This document shows positions 1-7,298 of a DNA stretch of 64,000 nt, one piece after another. Position 1 is the first letter of the stretch; each line of letters begins with the position of its first letter. This stretch comes from Acidimicrobium ferrooxidans (GTDB taxonomy: Bacteria; Actinomycetota; Geothermincolia; Fen-727; Anoxymicrobiaceae). The notes under the pieces are model-generated. The model was not told the origin of the DNA. It worked only from the letters and a program-made list of their open reading frames with translations, and did no database searches. A program made the translations under genes and the position numbers. The stretch lies in contig DYIU01000002.1 in NCBI GenBank assembly GCA_020723485.1, forward strand, positions 219,543 through 283,542, written 5' to 3'.

Positions 1-61
1 CGTGGCTTATCTCGGAGAGCGCCTCGAGCCGTTTCGTGCTTTTCCTGACCTTCTCTTCCAT
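1..61 (-). CDS. N-terminus of a truncated hypothetical protein
   Basis: An ATG on the minus strand at 61 opens a frame that runs off the window edge and encodes about 20 residues (MEEKVRKSTKRLEALSEISH). It begins 10 nt after the stop of the DUF4190 gene, and GAAAGCGAG upstream is a weak ribosome binding site. The short helical, charged start resembles the linker at the start of GAF- or sensor-type proteins, but this is too little to assign a function. It would be the last visible gene of the minus-strand run. Confidence 0.45.
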   Translation of the reverse strand, partial: MEEKVRKSTKRLEALSEISH

Positions 62-71
62 CGTCTCGCTT

Positions 72-719
72 TCAGTCGAAGAGGCCTTCGCTGCCGGGTT
101 CCTCCAGCCACCTGGCCGGCCCGTGCCAGTACCTGAACCCGTACCGCCACTCGTCTCCCCTGGCCGTGGCGGTGTACTTGTTGCCGCGCGTGGAATAGCA
201 GTACATCCTCACGCTCTGGTCTGTGACGCTGTCTATGTATACCGCGCCGGCGGTCCTCCCGGGTGACATCCGGAAATCGACCGACTCGTCTATCCTCTCG
301 AGGTCGATGTCGCGCATTCCCTGGTAGCTGTCGCCGTTCTCGAAGTAGTAGACCCTCGCGGCGGCCGCGCCGTCCAGCAGCCTCGTGGTCGCCTCGAGCT
401 CGGGCTTCACGAACACCACTCCGATGGGCACCAGCACCGCGACCAGGATGACCGGGATGGCGATGCCGATTATCCCAAGGGTGATACCGGCGGTGGCCAT
501 GCCGGACCCCTTCATGGGCGGGCTCGATCTCTTGATCTCGCTCCGAGCGACCAGCCCGAATATGAAGGCGAGTATCGGGCCTATCAGCGGGCAGACGAGG
601 AGGCCCGCTATGCCGAGGACCATGGACGCGACCGCCAGCCCGCTGGTCTTCGGGCCTTTCTCTCCCGCCTGCTGCTGCCCGGGGGGTGAAGGAAGTTCTT
701 TCTCGGGTGACTCGTCCAT
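72..719 (-). CDS. DUF4190 membrane protein with pilin-like C-terminal domain
   Basis: This is a 215-residue protein. A proline-rich cytoplasmic start is followed by two hydrophobic segments (about residues 27-58 and 75-105) with the GLAVASMVLGIAGLL pattern typical of DUF4190 proteins. The second segment runs into an extracytoplasmic domain of about 110 residues containing RVYYFENGDSYQGM and a late aromatic region. That layout recalls the hydrophobic helix plus globular head of type IV pilin-like proteins, so a minor-pilin or surface role is possible, but no prepilin peptidase site is clear. Its ATG lies 3 nt after the stop of the DUF2804 gene, so the two are probably co-translated. Function is unknown. 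Confidence 0.7.
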   Translation of the reverse strand: MDESPEKELPSPPGQQQAGEKGPKTSGLAVASMVLGIAGLLVCPLIGPILAFIFGLVARSEIKRSSPPMKGSGMATAGITLGIIGIAIPVILVAVLVPIGVVFVKPELEATTRLLDGAAAARVYYFENGDSYQGMRDIDLERIDESVDFRMSPGRTAGAVYIDSVTDQSVRMYCYSTRGNKYTATARGDEWRYGFRYWHGPARWLEEPGSEGLFD

Positions 720-721
720 GA

Positions 722-1774
722 CTAAAACCTCGCCAGGTGGTGCTCGCAGAGCCCGAAAGGACCTTCGACCTGCACGGTGGAGCCTTCGGGCCCGGCCATC
801 CTGCCTTCGAAGGTCCCGAACGGCTGGTGGAAGTCGGACATGACGACCCCGATGGAGATCTTTCCCGCCCTCTCGCCCTGGGGCCTGAAGGTGAGGTCCA
901 TCTCGCCGCCCGTCGTGGACAGCTTCCAGGGCTCGAGAAGCGAGTTCTCGTCGTACAGGAACCTCGCGGCCGATAGCAGGGTTATCTCACCGTCCACCCA
1001 GGTGCAGTTCTCGTTGTAGTTCTCGTCGTCCGTTATGAAGTTCTGGCAGGCGTTCATGCCGATGAGCCTGCCGCCCGCGTCCCTGCCCCCGAAGGTGGTC
1101 CACTTCCAGAACGTCCTGTACGGGTAGTACGTCTTCTGGACGTCCATCAACGCGACGTCAGTCTCCGGGTCCAGCACGACCTCCCGCGAGCCCATGGTCA
1201 CCCTGCCCTCCACGGGCACCGCGGCCTTGTGGGTATAGAGGGGCCTGTTGGGCGCCACCGGGCTCACCTGCACCAGCGGCTTGTATCGCTCTATGTCCTC
1301 CAGCACGAACACCTCCGCCTGGATGGAAGGCTTGCTCCGCTTTGCCTTTATCTCGGCCCGGAGCCTGTGCATGCCGCTGTCCAGCCGGTTCTCGAACTCC
1401 ATCGAATATCCGATGTTGCGGTAATAGCACTCGCCGTGCCACAGCTCTCGCGCCACCCTGAGCGGGCCCGCGACGGACGTCCTCTCGTGCTCGAAGAACT
1501 CGCCTGTCCTGCGGTTGAAAGCGTAGAAGAAGGAAGTCCCCATGAACTTGGCGTCGAATATGACCATCCCGAAGTACCACTCGGAGCTGATTATGCCGAA
1601 ATGCTCCCACTCCTTGAGCCTGTATTCACGCAGCGCCCGCGGGACCTTCCTGCCGCCGACCTCGAGCTCGACGTCCAGCAGGTTTACCTCGCGGAACGGG
1701 TCCTTGAATGCCCCGAACTCCGCCACCTGGCCGTCTACGACCATCCTGGGCGGCGTCTCCTTCAGCTCTCTCAT
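722..1774 (-). CDS. DUF2804 family protein
   Basis: This 350-residue soluble protein has the DUF2804 signature KEWEHFGIISSEWYFGMVIFDA-like segment near residue 55 and a conserved aromatic-rich middle (TFWKWTTFGG, then NACQNFITDDENYNENC). DUF2804 proteins are beta-rich, have no established biochemical role and often resemble lipocalin/hydroxyneurosporene-synthase-like folds. The gene sits 135 nt downstream of nadE on the same strand and is tightly followed by the DUF4190 gene. The intervening gap holds a GGGGTCAGAC repeat motif at 1889-1898. Length is in the normal family range. Confidence 0.8.
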   Translation of the reverse strand: MRELKETPPRMVVDGQVAEFGAFKDPFREVNLLDVELEVGGRKVPRALREYRLKEWEHFGIISSEWYFGMVIFDAKFMGTSFFYAFNRRTGEFFEHERTSVAGPLRVARELWHGECYYRNIGYSMEFENRLDSGMHRLRAEIKAKRSKPSIQAEVFVLEDIERYKPLVQVSPVAPNRPLYTHKAAVPVEGRVTMGSREVVLDPETDVALMDVQKTYYPYRTFWKWTTFGGRDAGGRLIGMNACQNFITDDENYNENCTWVDGEITLLSAARFLYDENSLLEPWKLSTTGGEMDLTFRPQGERAGKISIGVVMSDFHQPFGTFEGRMAGPEGSTVQVEGPFGLCEHHLARF

Positions 1775-1909
1775 GTCTTTCCCTCCGGCAAGCCTTCGTC
1801 ATGTATGTTTACTGCGCCCCCTCGGGCGCTCCTTCCATATCATAATAGCGGGGGGTCTCACTTTCCAGCGCGGAGGGTGGTGCCCAGAGGGGTCAGACGC
1901 ACAGAGCGG

Positions 1910-3640
1910 TCAACGCCGGGGGTTCTTCATGGAGATGGGCATGCGCCAGTCGCGCCCGAAGGCGCGCGGGGTTATCTTGACCCCGACCGGCGCCTGCCTG
2001 CGCTTGTACTCGTTCGAATCGACAACGGCTACCACCCGCTCGACCAGCTCAGGCGCCCGGCCCTGCGCAATTATCTCCGAGGCGCTCATGCCCTGCTCGA
2101 CGTAGGCCTCGAGTATGGGGTCCAGCTCCTCGTAGGGGGGCAGCGAGTCGGTGTCGAGCTGTCCTTCCCTGAGCTCGGCGGTGGGCGGCCTCTCGATGAT
2201 GTCTCTCGGGATGATTTCTTTCCCGGCTCTCGCGTTTATGTGCTCGGACAGCTCGTACACCTGTGACTTCAACAGGTCTTTTATCAACGCGAAGCCTCCG
2301 GCCATGTCCCCGTAGAGGGTGCAGTAGCCCATCGAGAGCTCGCTCTTGTTCCCTGTGGCCAGGACCAGCCACCCGAACCTGTTAGAGAGCGCCATCAGGA
2401 GGTTCCCCCTGATGCGCGCCTGGATGTTCTCGAACGTCTCCCCCTGCTCCCCCTCGCCCAGCTCACCCCGCAGCGCCTCCCGGTAGGCCCCGTAGACGTC
2501 ACCTATCGGCATCTCCAGCAGCTTCACCTCGAGGTTCCGCGCCAGCTCGCGGGCCGCGGCGCCGCTCTGCCCGGACGTGTACTTGGAGGGAAGGAAAACA
2601 CATGTGACGTTCTCGGGACCAAGGGCCGTCACGGCAAGCGCCGCGGTGAGCGCAGAATCTATGCCCCCGCTCAAGCCCAGGACCACCTTCTCGAAACCGT
2701 TCTTGACCACGTACTCGCGGAGCCCCATCGTCAGTGCCAGGAGTATCTCCTCCGGGGCCGAGAGCTCCTCGGGCCCAGGCGTCCTCTCGACCGCCGGGGA
2801 GGCCCTGTGCGCCGGCCTTTCGACCTCGCATACCTCTACATCGTGGGGGCAGCCCGCGCTGCTGTACCGGAACCGGGGCTCTAGCATCCTCGAGCCCTTG
2901 AGCGTTCCGAGCTCGATCGGGCAGAGTACAAGCTCCTCGGTGAACCTCGGTGCCTGGGCCACGAAACCGTCCTGCGGGTGGTAGACGCAGGAACCCCCGT
3001 CGAAAACCAGCTCGTCCTGGGCTCCGACGGTGTTCACGTACACCACGACCACGGGCCCGTCCATCGACCGGGAGGCAATGAGCTGCCGCCTGTAGGCGTA
3101 TTTCCCCCGGTTGAACGGCGAGGCCGACAGGTTGAGCAGCACCTGCGCCCCGCCCCTGGCCACCTGGTCCTCGACCGGTCCCCCGGGGAACCAGATGTCC
3201 TCGCATATCGTTATCCCCAGCCTGACTCCCCCGACGTCGAGCACCACGCTCGCGGTACCGGCACCGAAGTACCGCTTCTCGTCGAAGACGCCGTAGTTGG
3301 GCAGGAAGGTCTTCCGGTAGCTGCACAGGAGCCGGCCGCGGGACATCACCGCTGCCGAGTTGAACGTGTCGTAATCGCTCTCGACAAAACCAACCACCGC
3401 TATGACGTCTCCTATGCGGCCCGCGAGCCTTCCAACCGCTTTCATGCTGGCGGCGGCGAACTCGGACTTGAGGAGCAGGTCCTCGGGGGGATAGCCGGTC
3501 AGGCATAGCTCCGGGAACACGACGATGTCCGCGCCGGCCGCGGCCGCCCGGTCGGCGTAATCGGCGATCCTGGCGGAATTTCCTTCCAGGTCGCCAACCG
3601 TGGTGCCTATCTGTGCAAGGGCAACTACGATTTCCGCCAT
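1910..3640 (-). CDS. nadE: Glutamine-dependent NAD+ synthetase
   Basis: NadE catalyses the last step of NAD synthesis, amidating deamido-NAD using ammonia released from glutamine. The 576-residue protein has the two expected parts. An N-terminal nitrilase-type glutaminase (about 1-260) carries the Glu-Lys-Cys triad in FPELCLTGYPPEDLL, the YRKTFLPNYG segment and ITICEDIWFP. A C-terminal synthetase domain (about 290-560) has the pyrophosphate loop LGLSGGIDS and TGNKSELSMGYCTLYGD. It lies 38 nt after the PII gene, downstream of amtB. PII control of glutamine-dependent NadE has been reported in proteobacteria, so the linkage may be functional (inference). A second, ammonia-type synthetase is encoded at 34590-35363. 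Confidence 0.95.
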   Translation of the reverse strand: MAEIVVALAQIGTTVGDLEGNSARIADYADRAAAAGADIVVFPELCLTGYPPEDLLLKSEFAAASMKAVGRLAGRIGDVIAVVGFVESDYDTFNSAAVMSRGRLLCSYRKTFLPNYGVFDEKRYFGAGTASVVLDVGGVRLGITICEDIWFPGGPVEDQVARGGAQVLLNLSASPFNRGKYAYRRQLIASRSMDGPVVVVYVNTVGAQDELVFDGGSCVYHPQDGFVAQAPRFTEELVLCPIELGTLKGSRMLEPRFRYSSAGCPHDVEVCEVERPAHRASPAVERTPGPEELSAPEEILLALTMGLREYVVKNGFEKVVLGLSGGIDSALTAALAVTALGPENVTCVFLPSKYTSGQSGAAARELARNLEVKLLEMPIGDVYGAYREALRGELGEGEQGETFENIQARIRGNLLMALSNRFGWLVLATGNKSELSMGYCTLYGDMAGGFALIKDLLKSQVYELSEHINARAGKEIIPRDIIERPPTAELREGQLDTDSLPPYEELDPILEAYVEQGMSASEIIAQGRAPELVERVVAVVDSNEYKRRQAPVGVKITPRAFGRDWRMPISMKNPRR

Positions 3641-3678
3641 CGAACTCTCGCTTTCGGCGCGGGGACGCTAACTCATGA

Positions 3679-4017
3679 TTATATCGCTTTGATGCCCTCG
3701 TCTCCGGTCCTGACCCTCACCGCGTCCTCCACGTCGAGCACGAACAGCTTGCCGTCTCCTATCTGCCCGGTGCGGCACTTCCTTACGAAGACGTCCAGGG
3801 TCTTGCCCACGTCCTCGTCGAGTACGACAACCTCAACCCTGGCTTTCGGTATGAAGGTGACCGTGTACTCGTTGCCTCTCCAACGGTGAGTGACGCCCTT
3901 CTGCTTGCCGTGGCCCTTTACCTCGGTCACCGTGAGGCCCGGGTACCCAATCTCCGTGAGCGCCTCCAGCACGGCGTCGAGCTTCTCAGGCTTTATTATC
4001 GCCACGATCATCTTCAT
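3679..4017 (-). CDS. glnK: PII nitrogen regulatory protein (GlnB/GlnK)
   Basis: This is a 112-residue trimeric PII signal protein that senses 2-oxoglutarate and ATP/ADP and typically gates the Amt channel. It starts with the standard MKMIVAIIKPEKLDAV and has an intact T-loop whose tip contains RGNEY with Tyr51, the residue that is uridylylated or adenylylated in other bacteria. The C-terminal signature region (KLFVLDVEDAVRVRTGDEG) is present. It lies 21 nt after amtB and before nadE, so it is named GlnK for its context. Co-transcription from the amtB promoter with its GlnR-like operator is likely. Confidence 0.95.
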   Translation of the reverse strand: MKMIVAIIKPEKLDAVLEALTEIGYPGLTVTEVKGHGKQKGVTHRWRGNEYTVTFIPKARVEVVVLDEDVGKTLDVFVRKCRTGQIGDGKLFVLDVEDAVRVRTGDEGIKAI

Positions 4018-4038
4018 CGTTCTGACTCCCCCGGTTTC

Positions 4039-5601
4039 TCAGGCTGCCCCGTCGTAGAGGTCCGTATGTTCCGTGTAGGCCGGGACGCCCATCTCAGCGT
4101 CTACCCCGTCAAGCTCGATCTCGGGCGCGACCCTTATGCCCATCAACCTGTCCTGCACCTTGAAGAAAGAGTACGCCAACCCGCACACGAACACTATGCA
4201 TGCGGCCATGCCGATGAGCTGCGCGAGCAGCTGGCTCCAGCCGCCGTACAGGGCCCCCCTGACAGCGTGCTCAACGCCGTTCAGGCCGGCTCCATAGGTG
4301 CCGTCGGCGAAGATCCCGAGGGCGAGGACACCCCACAGGCCGTTCATGCCGTGGACGGCGACCGCGCCCACCGGGTCATCGATCTTGAACCGCCGTTCGA
4401 GGAGGAAGACCGCCACGCATACCCAGACCCCCGCCACCGTCCCGATTATCGCCGCCGCCCAGCTTGGTACGAACGCACACGGCGCGGTAATCGCCACCAG
4501 ACCCGCCAGGCAGCCGTTCGCGCTCATCGACGGGTCGGGGTAGCCGGTCTTCTTCCACATGTAGAGCATCGCGGCGACCGCGCCGAAGCACGACGCCAGG
4601 AGCGTGTTGGTGGCGACGACTGCCAGCCTGAAGTCCCCTCCGCTCAGGGTGCTGCCGGCGTTGAAACCGAACCACCCGAAGACCAGGATTATGGTACCGA
4701 CTATTGCCAGCGGGATGTTGTGGCCGGGGATCGCCCTCGGCCTGCCGTCTTTCGAGAACTTTCCGAAGCGCGGTCCTATCACCAGGATCCCCATCAGGCC
4801 CGTCAGGCCGCCGACCGCGTGCACCACCGACGAGCCGGCGAAATCGACGAAGCCGTTGCCAAGCCCGGCTTTCACGCCCAGCTGCGAGAGCCATCCTCCG
4901 CCCCACACCCAGTTGCCGAAGACCGGGTAGAGTATCGCCCCCATGAACAGGCCGTATATCGCAAATGCCGAGAACTTCCAGCGCTCAGCCATCGCCCCGG
5001 TGGGGATTGTCGCGGCCGTGTCCATGAATACCACCTGGAACAGGAAGAACAGGAATATGCTCGTGTCATACGCGGGGCCCGAGAGGGCGAAGCCTTTCGC
5101 CCCCAGCAGCCCCCACCCTGCGACGGTCACCTCATGGGTGAGGATGGGCGCCCCGCCAAGGGTCTTGAGGGCGCCGACTCCGCCGAACATCAGCGCGAAG
5201 CCGACGAAATAGAACGCGACCACAGCGATCCCGAATATCATGAAGTTGGTCATCATCACGTGCAGCGCGTTCTTCCTCTGGCAGAAGCCGGTCTCCAGAA
5301 GGGCGAACCCCGCTTGCATGAAGAACACAAGTATTCCGCCCAGGAACACCCACACGTAGTTGATGGCTATCTTGTTGTGGCCCACCTCGTCGAGGACCGC
5401 TTCTTCCGAGGCCGTTTTCGCGTCTCCCGCCGATTCGGAGAGGTCCGTCCTGTTCCCGGTCTTCTCTCCGGTGGAATCGCCCGAGACGGCGAGGTTCCCG
5501 AATATGAAGATGGTCGCCATCACAAGGAGGGTCACGATGACAGAGCGGACGAGGTGCATCCGCCTCCGCCTTCCGGATTCGTGCATCTGACGACTGGTCA
5601 T
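4039..5601 (-). CDS. amtB: Ammonium transporter (Amt family)
   Basis: This 520-residue ammonium channel has about 11-12 transmembrane helices. The twin pore histidines are visible in SSVVHAVGGLTG and AVHGMNGLWGV. An N-terminal hydrophobic segment followed by an acidic linker (SGDSTGEKTGNRTD) precedes the first core helix, so a cleaved signal or extra helix is likely. ATG at 5601 was chosen because a strong Shine-Dalgarno run (GAGAGGTGAAGGGG) lies just upstream; a TTG 21 nt further upstream falls before that site. It heads the amtB-glnK-nadE cluster. A four-box GlnR-like operator lies at 5658-5695, which suggests nitrogen control. Confidence 0.95.
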   Translation of the reverse strand: MTSRQMHESGRRRRMHLVRSVIVTLLVMATIFIFGNLAVSGDSTGEKTGNRTDLSESAGDAKTASEEAVLDEVGHNKIAINYVWVFLGGILVFFMQAGFALLETGFCQRKNALHVMMTNFMIFGIAVVAFYFVGFALMFGGVGALKTLGGAPILTHEVTVAGWGLLGAKGFALSGPAYDTSIFLFFLFQVVFMDTAATIPTGAMAERWKFSAFAIYGLFMGAILYPVFGNWVWGGGWLSQLGVKAGLGNGFVDFAGSSVVHAVGGLTGLMGILVIGPRFGKFSKDGRPRAIPGHNIPLAIVGTIILVFGWFGFNAGSTLSGGDFRLAVVATNTLLASCFGAVAAMLYMWKKTGYPDPSMSANGCLAGLVAITAPCAFVPSWAAAIIGTVAGVWVCVAVFLLERRFKIDDPVGAVAVHGMNGLWGVLALGIFADGTYGAGLNGVEHAVRGALYGGWSQLLAQLIGMAACIVFVCGLAYSFFKVQDRLMGIRVAPEIELDGVDAEMGVPAYTEHTDLYDGAA

Positions 5602-5657
5602 GTGAACCCCTTCACCTCTCAACGCGAGTTCTTACGGTTCAAAGGTAAACGGGCGTT

Positions 5658-5695
5658 GTTTCGCGGTGATTTCCCGCATGTAAACTAATTGTTAA
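5658..5695 (-). promoter_or_regulatory. GlnR-like four-box operator upstream of amtB
   Basis: Read on the minus strand, four pentamers repeat with an exact 11-bp period: TTAAC, TTTAC, GAAAT and GAAAC, each separated by 6 nt. This matches the architecture of actinobacterial GlnR boxes (GTnAC-n6-GAAAC repeated). The last box continues as GAAACAACGCC, identical to the corresponding position at glnA. The operator lies 57 nt upstream of the amtB start codon. The binding protein is inferred to be the OmpR-type regulator at 33928-34593. Confidence 0.65.
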
Positions 5696-5696
5696 G

Positions 5697-5764
5697 TGCG
5701 GTACGCGGCGCGAAGTGACCCCGGCGCCGGTTCTCGCCCGGCCTCCCCCTCAATGCGGGGAGGC
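5697..5764. repeat. Diverged flank repeat and hairpin upstream of the transposase
   Basis: Positions 5697-5722 match 6778-6803, just beyond the 3' end of the transposase unit, at 21 of 26 bases, both ending in GTGACCCC. Positions 5741-5748 (GCCTCCCC) and 5757-5764 (GGGGAGGC) form a perfect 8-bp inverted repeat with an 8-nt loop. This hairpin-plus-repeat arrangement just upstream of a REP-associated transposase could be a substrate or end of the element (inference). Confidence 0.45.
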
Positions 5765-5830
5765 AGTGACTCTTTCGCATTGCTTGTATTGCTGTTATTA
5801 TGGAGAGTGACCTCTTCGATTGGAAGCGCG

Positions 5831-6637
5831 ATGCTGGAAAGCCCTCTTGAATCCGCCCAGGGCCTCTATCATGTCTTCCCACGCGGCCGGGGCGGGAACA
5901 TAGTCTTCTTCGACGACCTCGACAGGTCGGTGTTTCTCGGACTGCTCGAGTGTACCGTCTACCGCTTTCGCTGGATCCTGTGCGCGTACTGCCTCATGGG
6001 CACCCACTATCACCTGCTCGTCGATACTAGCCGGGAGGCCCTGTCGTCCGGCGTGCGGTCGCTGCATTCGACCTACTCCAGGCGGTTCAAACGAAGGCAC
6101 GGACACCCGTGCGATGCCGGGGGTCGCCTGTTCTCCGACCATCTCGCCCATGATCGCGTCGACGAGGAATACAGGATGCTGAACGCGGTGAGATACATGG
6201 CCTTGAACCCGGTGGAGGCGAACCTCTGCCGCCACCCGGGAGAGTGGGCCTGGAGCAGTTACAACGCGACGGCGGGAATACTCGCCCCCCTGCCGTTCCT
6301 GAGCGTTCAGCCGGTGCTGGAGCGCTTCTCCCACGACACGAGGCGAGCGCGCAACCTGTTCATCGATTTCATCGACGGTTCCTCGCTCGAGCTCGAAAGA
6401 GATGTGAAGTCGAGGTACTACCTGCAGGAGCCGGTGCGAACGATCAAGGCCAGGCCGCGCACGCGGCCCGTTCTCTCCGAGATCTTCGAGGGTTGCGACT
6501 CGCGGGAGTCGAGGGACGATGCCATCGGGCGGGCGTTCAACCGCTGGGGCTACACGCTGGACGAGATAGGCGAGCACCTGGGCCTGCATCTATCGACCAT
6601 CTCCAAAATAGCCAGGGAGTACCGCAGGTTTGAATAA
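5831..6637 (+). CDS. REP-associated tyrosine transposase (Y1/HUH family) with C-terminal HTH
   Basis: This 268-residue IS200-like single-strand transposase has the HUH metal-binding motif as GTHYHLLVD (His59, His61). The probable nucleophile is Tyr122 in RYMALNPVEANL, the counterpart of the family's Y-x-x-x-NPVRA motif. After residue 210 a helix-turn-helix segment (YTLDEIGEHLGLHLSTISKI) resembles the DnaA/HTH-like tail seen in many RAYTs. ATG at 5831 was chosen because family homology begins there (YHVFPRGRGGN follows). The last codons and stop lie inside the left arm of a 15-bp inverted repeat, with GTGACCCC-type repeats on both sides. RAYTs are thought to mobilise short palindromic repeats, several of which occur in this window. 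Confidence 0.9.
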   Translation: MLESPLESAQGLYHVFPRGRGGNIVFFDDLDRSVFLGLLECTVYRFRWILCAYCLMGTHYHLLVDTSREALSSGVRSLHSTYSRRFKRRHGHPCDAGGRLFSDHLAHDRVDEEYRMLNAVRYMALNPVEANLCRHPGEWAWSSYNATAGILAPLPFLSVQPVLERFSHDTRRARNLFIDFIDGSSLELERDVKSRYYLQEPVRTIKARPRTRPVLSEIFEGCDSRESRDDAIGRAFNRWGYTLDEIGEHLGLHLSTISKIAREYRRFE

Positions 6638-6783
6638 CGATAATTAACAATCTTATTCACTACTATTACCTATTTAACACCAACCCCAGCCTCTTGGTGA
6701 ATACCAGGCTCGACTGCGTAATTATTGAGGTTAACAGATAATTTTGTTATATATTGATTATTATTGTGATTCAAACCTGCGGT
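6621..6783. repeat. Inverted-repeat element A, fused to the transposase 3' end
   Basis: ACCGCAGGTTTGAAT at 6621-6635 is exactly inverted at 6769-6783. The 133 nt between the arms are markedly AT-rich compared with the surrounding DNA. The left arm encodes the final residues of the transposase and includes its TAA stop. A second element with the same arms and nearly the same length is at 53504-53663. Confidence 0.75.
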
Positions 6784-6810
6784 GCGCGTTGCGTGGTGAC
6801 CCCAGCCTAC

Positions 6811-6878
6811 AAAAGCGAGCGTTCATACTCAAACAGACTGATTGTCGTGGTGCGCGTTGCGTGGTGACCCCATCGAGG
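6811..6878 (+). repeat. 68-bp direct repeat, copy 1
   Basis: This matches 7066-7133 at 67 of 68 bases; the only difference is A at 6841 against C at 7096. The unit begins AAAAGCGAGCGTTCATACTC and ends GACCCCATCGAGG. Its 3' half (GGTGCGCGTTGCGTGGTGAC) is also present at 6781-6800, so that part occurs three times in 350 bp. Confidence 0.85.
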
Positions 6879-6973
6879 TCATTCTTCTTCCCCTTAACAC
6901 AATCTGGGTTTTGCGGTAAGGCAGCCACTGGACGCCGGGAGCTATCCAAATGAGTAGGGTAAGATCGACCTGA

Positions 6974-6999
6974 GTGGTGGAGCTGGAGGGATTTGAACC
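6974..6999 (-). pseudogene. 26-bp copy of the tRNA-Ala 3' end
   Basis: Positions 6974-6999 are identical to 7174-7199, which cover the encoded CCA, the acceptor 3' strand and the T-arm entry of tRNA-Ala. The rest of a tRNA is absent beyond 7000. Such a fragment is what remains after integration of an element into a tRNA 3' end or after a tRNA duplication has decayed. No integrase gene is nearby, so an active attachment site is not supported. Confidence 0.6.
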
Positions 7000-7065
7000 A
7001 CCCCACGCACCGCCCGGCAGGATACATTCAGACCTCTTTGTTCCTTTTCAATGCCGATTATCTCT

Positions 7066-7133
7066 AAAAGCGAGCGTTCATACTCAAACAGACTGCTTGT
7101 CGTGGTGCGCGTTGCGTGGTGACCCCATCGAGG
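7066..7133 (+). repeat. 68-bp direct repeat, copy 2
   Basis: Second copy of the unit at 6811-6878. It ends just before a short inverted copy of the tRNA 3' sequence: ATCCCTCCAGCT at 7141-7152 is complementary to AGCTGGAGGGAT at 7181-7192. A hairpin could therefore form across the tRNA 3' boundary. Confidence 0.85.
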
Positions 7134-7174
7134 GTTCTGCATCCCTCCAGCTATAGGGTGGTGGGTTGGTGTGG

Positions 7175-7249
7175 TGGTGGAGCTGGAGGGATTTGAACCC
7201 TCGACCTCCTCCCTGCCAAGGAGGCGCTCTCCCCCTGAGCTACAGCCCC
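7175..7249 (-). tRNA. tRNA-Ala (anticodon GGC)
   Basis: On the minus strand the acceptor GGGGCTG pairs with CAGCTCC (one G-U pair), with discriminator A and an encoded CCA at 7177-7175. The anticodon stem CCTCC/GGAGG encloses the loop TTGGCAG, giving anticodon GGC, which reads GCC alanine codons. The D-arm (GCTCAGGGGGAGAGC) and T-arm (GGTTCAAATCC) are canonical. It lies 45 nt after rsfS behind its own good promoter. A 26-bp copy of its 3' end lies 200 bp further on. Confidence 0.95.
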
Positions 7250-7269
7250 GTGTCTACTGACGCCTGCCT

Positions 7270-7298
7270 ATGATAGCGGTAAGGGCCCGGCCGCTCAA
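7270..7298 (-). promoter_or_regulatory. Sigma-70-type promoter of tRNA-Ala
   Basis: On the minus strand, TTGAGC (7298-7293), a 17-nt spacer and TATCAT (7275-7270) lie 20 nt before the mature tRNA 5' end. The -35 box overlaps the stop codon of rsfS. Confidence 0.6.

Larger units (their letters stand above)
6638..7174. other. Gene-free repeat island between transposase and tRNA-Ala
   Basis: I see no credible coding sequence in these 537 bp. They contain the interior and right arm of element A, two 68-bp direct repeats, a third partial copy of their 3' half at 6781-6803, and a 26-bp copy of the tRNA-Ala 3' end. Base composition swings from AT-rich to GC-rich within the stretch, which suggests patchwork acquisition. 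Confidence 0.7.

Noticed and set aside
3886-5688. Long open frame on the plus strand opposite amtB and the PII gene
   Set aside because: It is the antisense shadow of strongly conserved genes in GC-rich DNA; its translation is His/Arg/Pro-rich and resembles no protein.
6811-7133. CRISPR array
   Set aside because: Only two full 68-bp copies with a 187-bp separation and no regular spacers; no cas gene in the window.
6974-7249. Integrated prophage or integrative element at tRNA-Ala
   Set aside because: The duplicated tRNA 3' end suggests an att site, but only 200 bp lie between the copies and no integrase, excisionase or phage gene is nearby.
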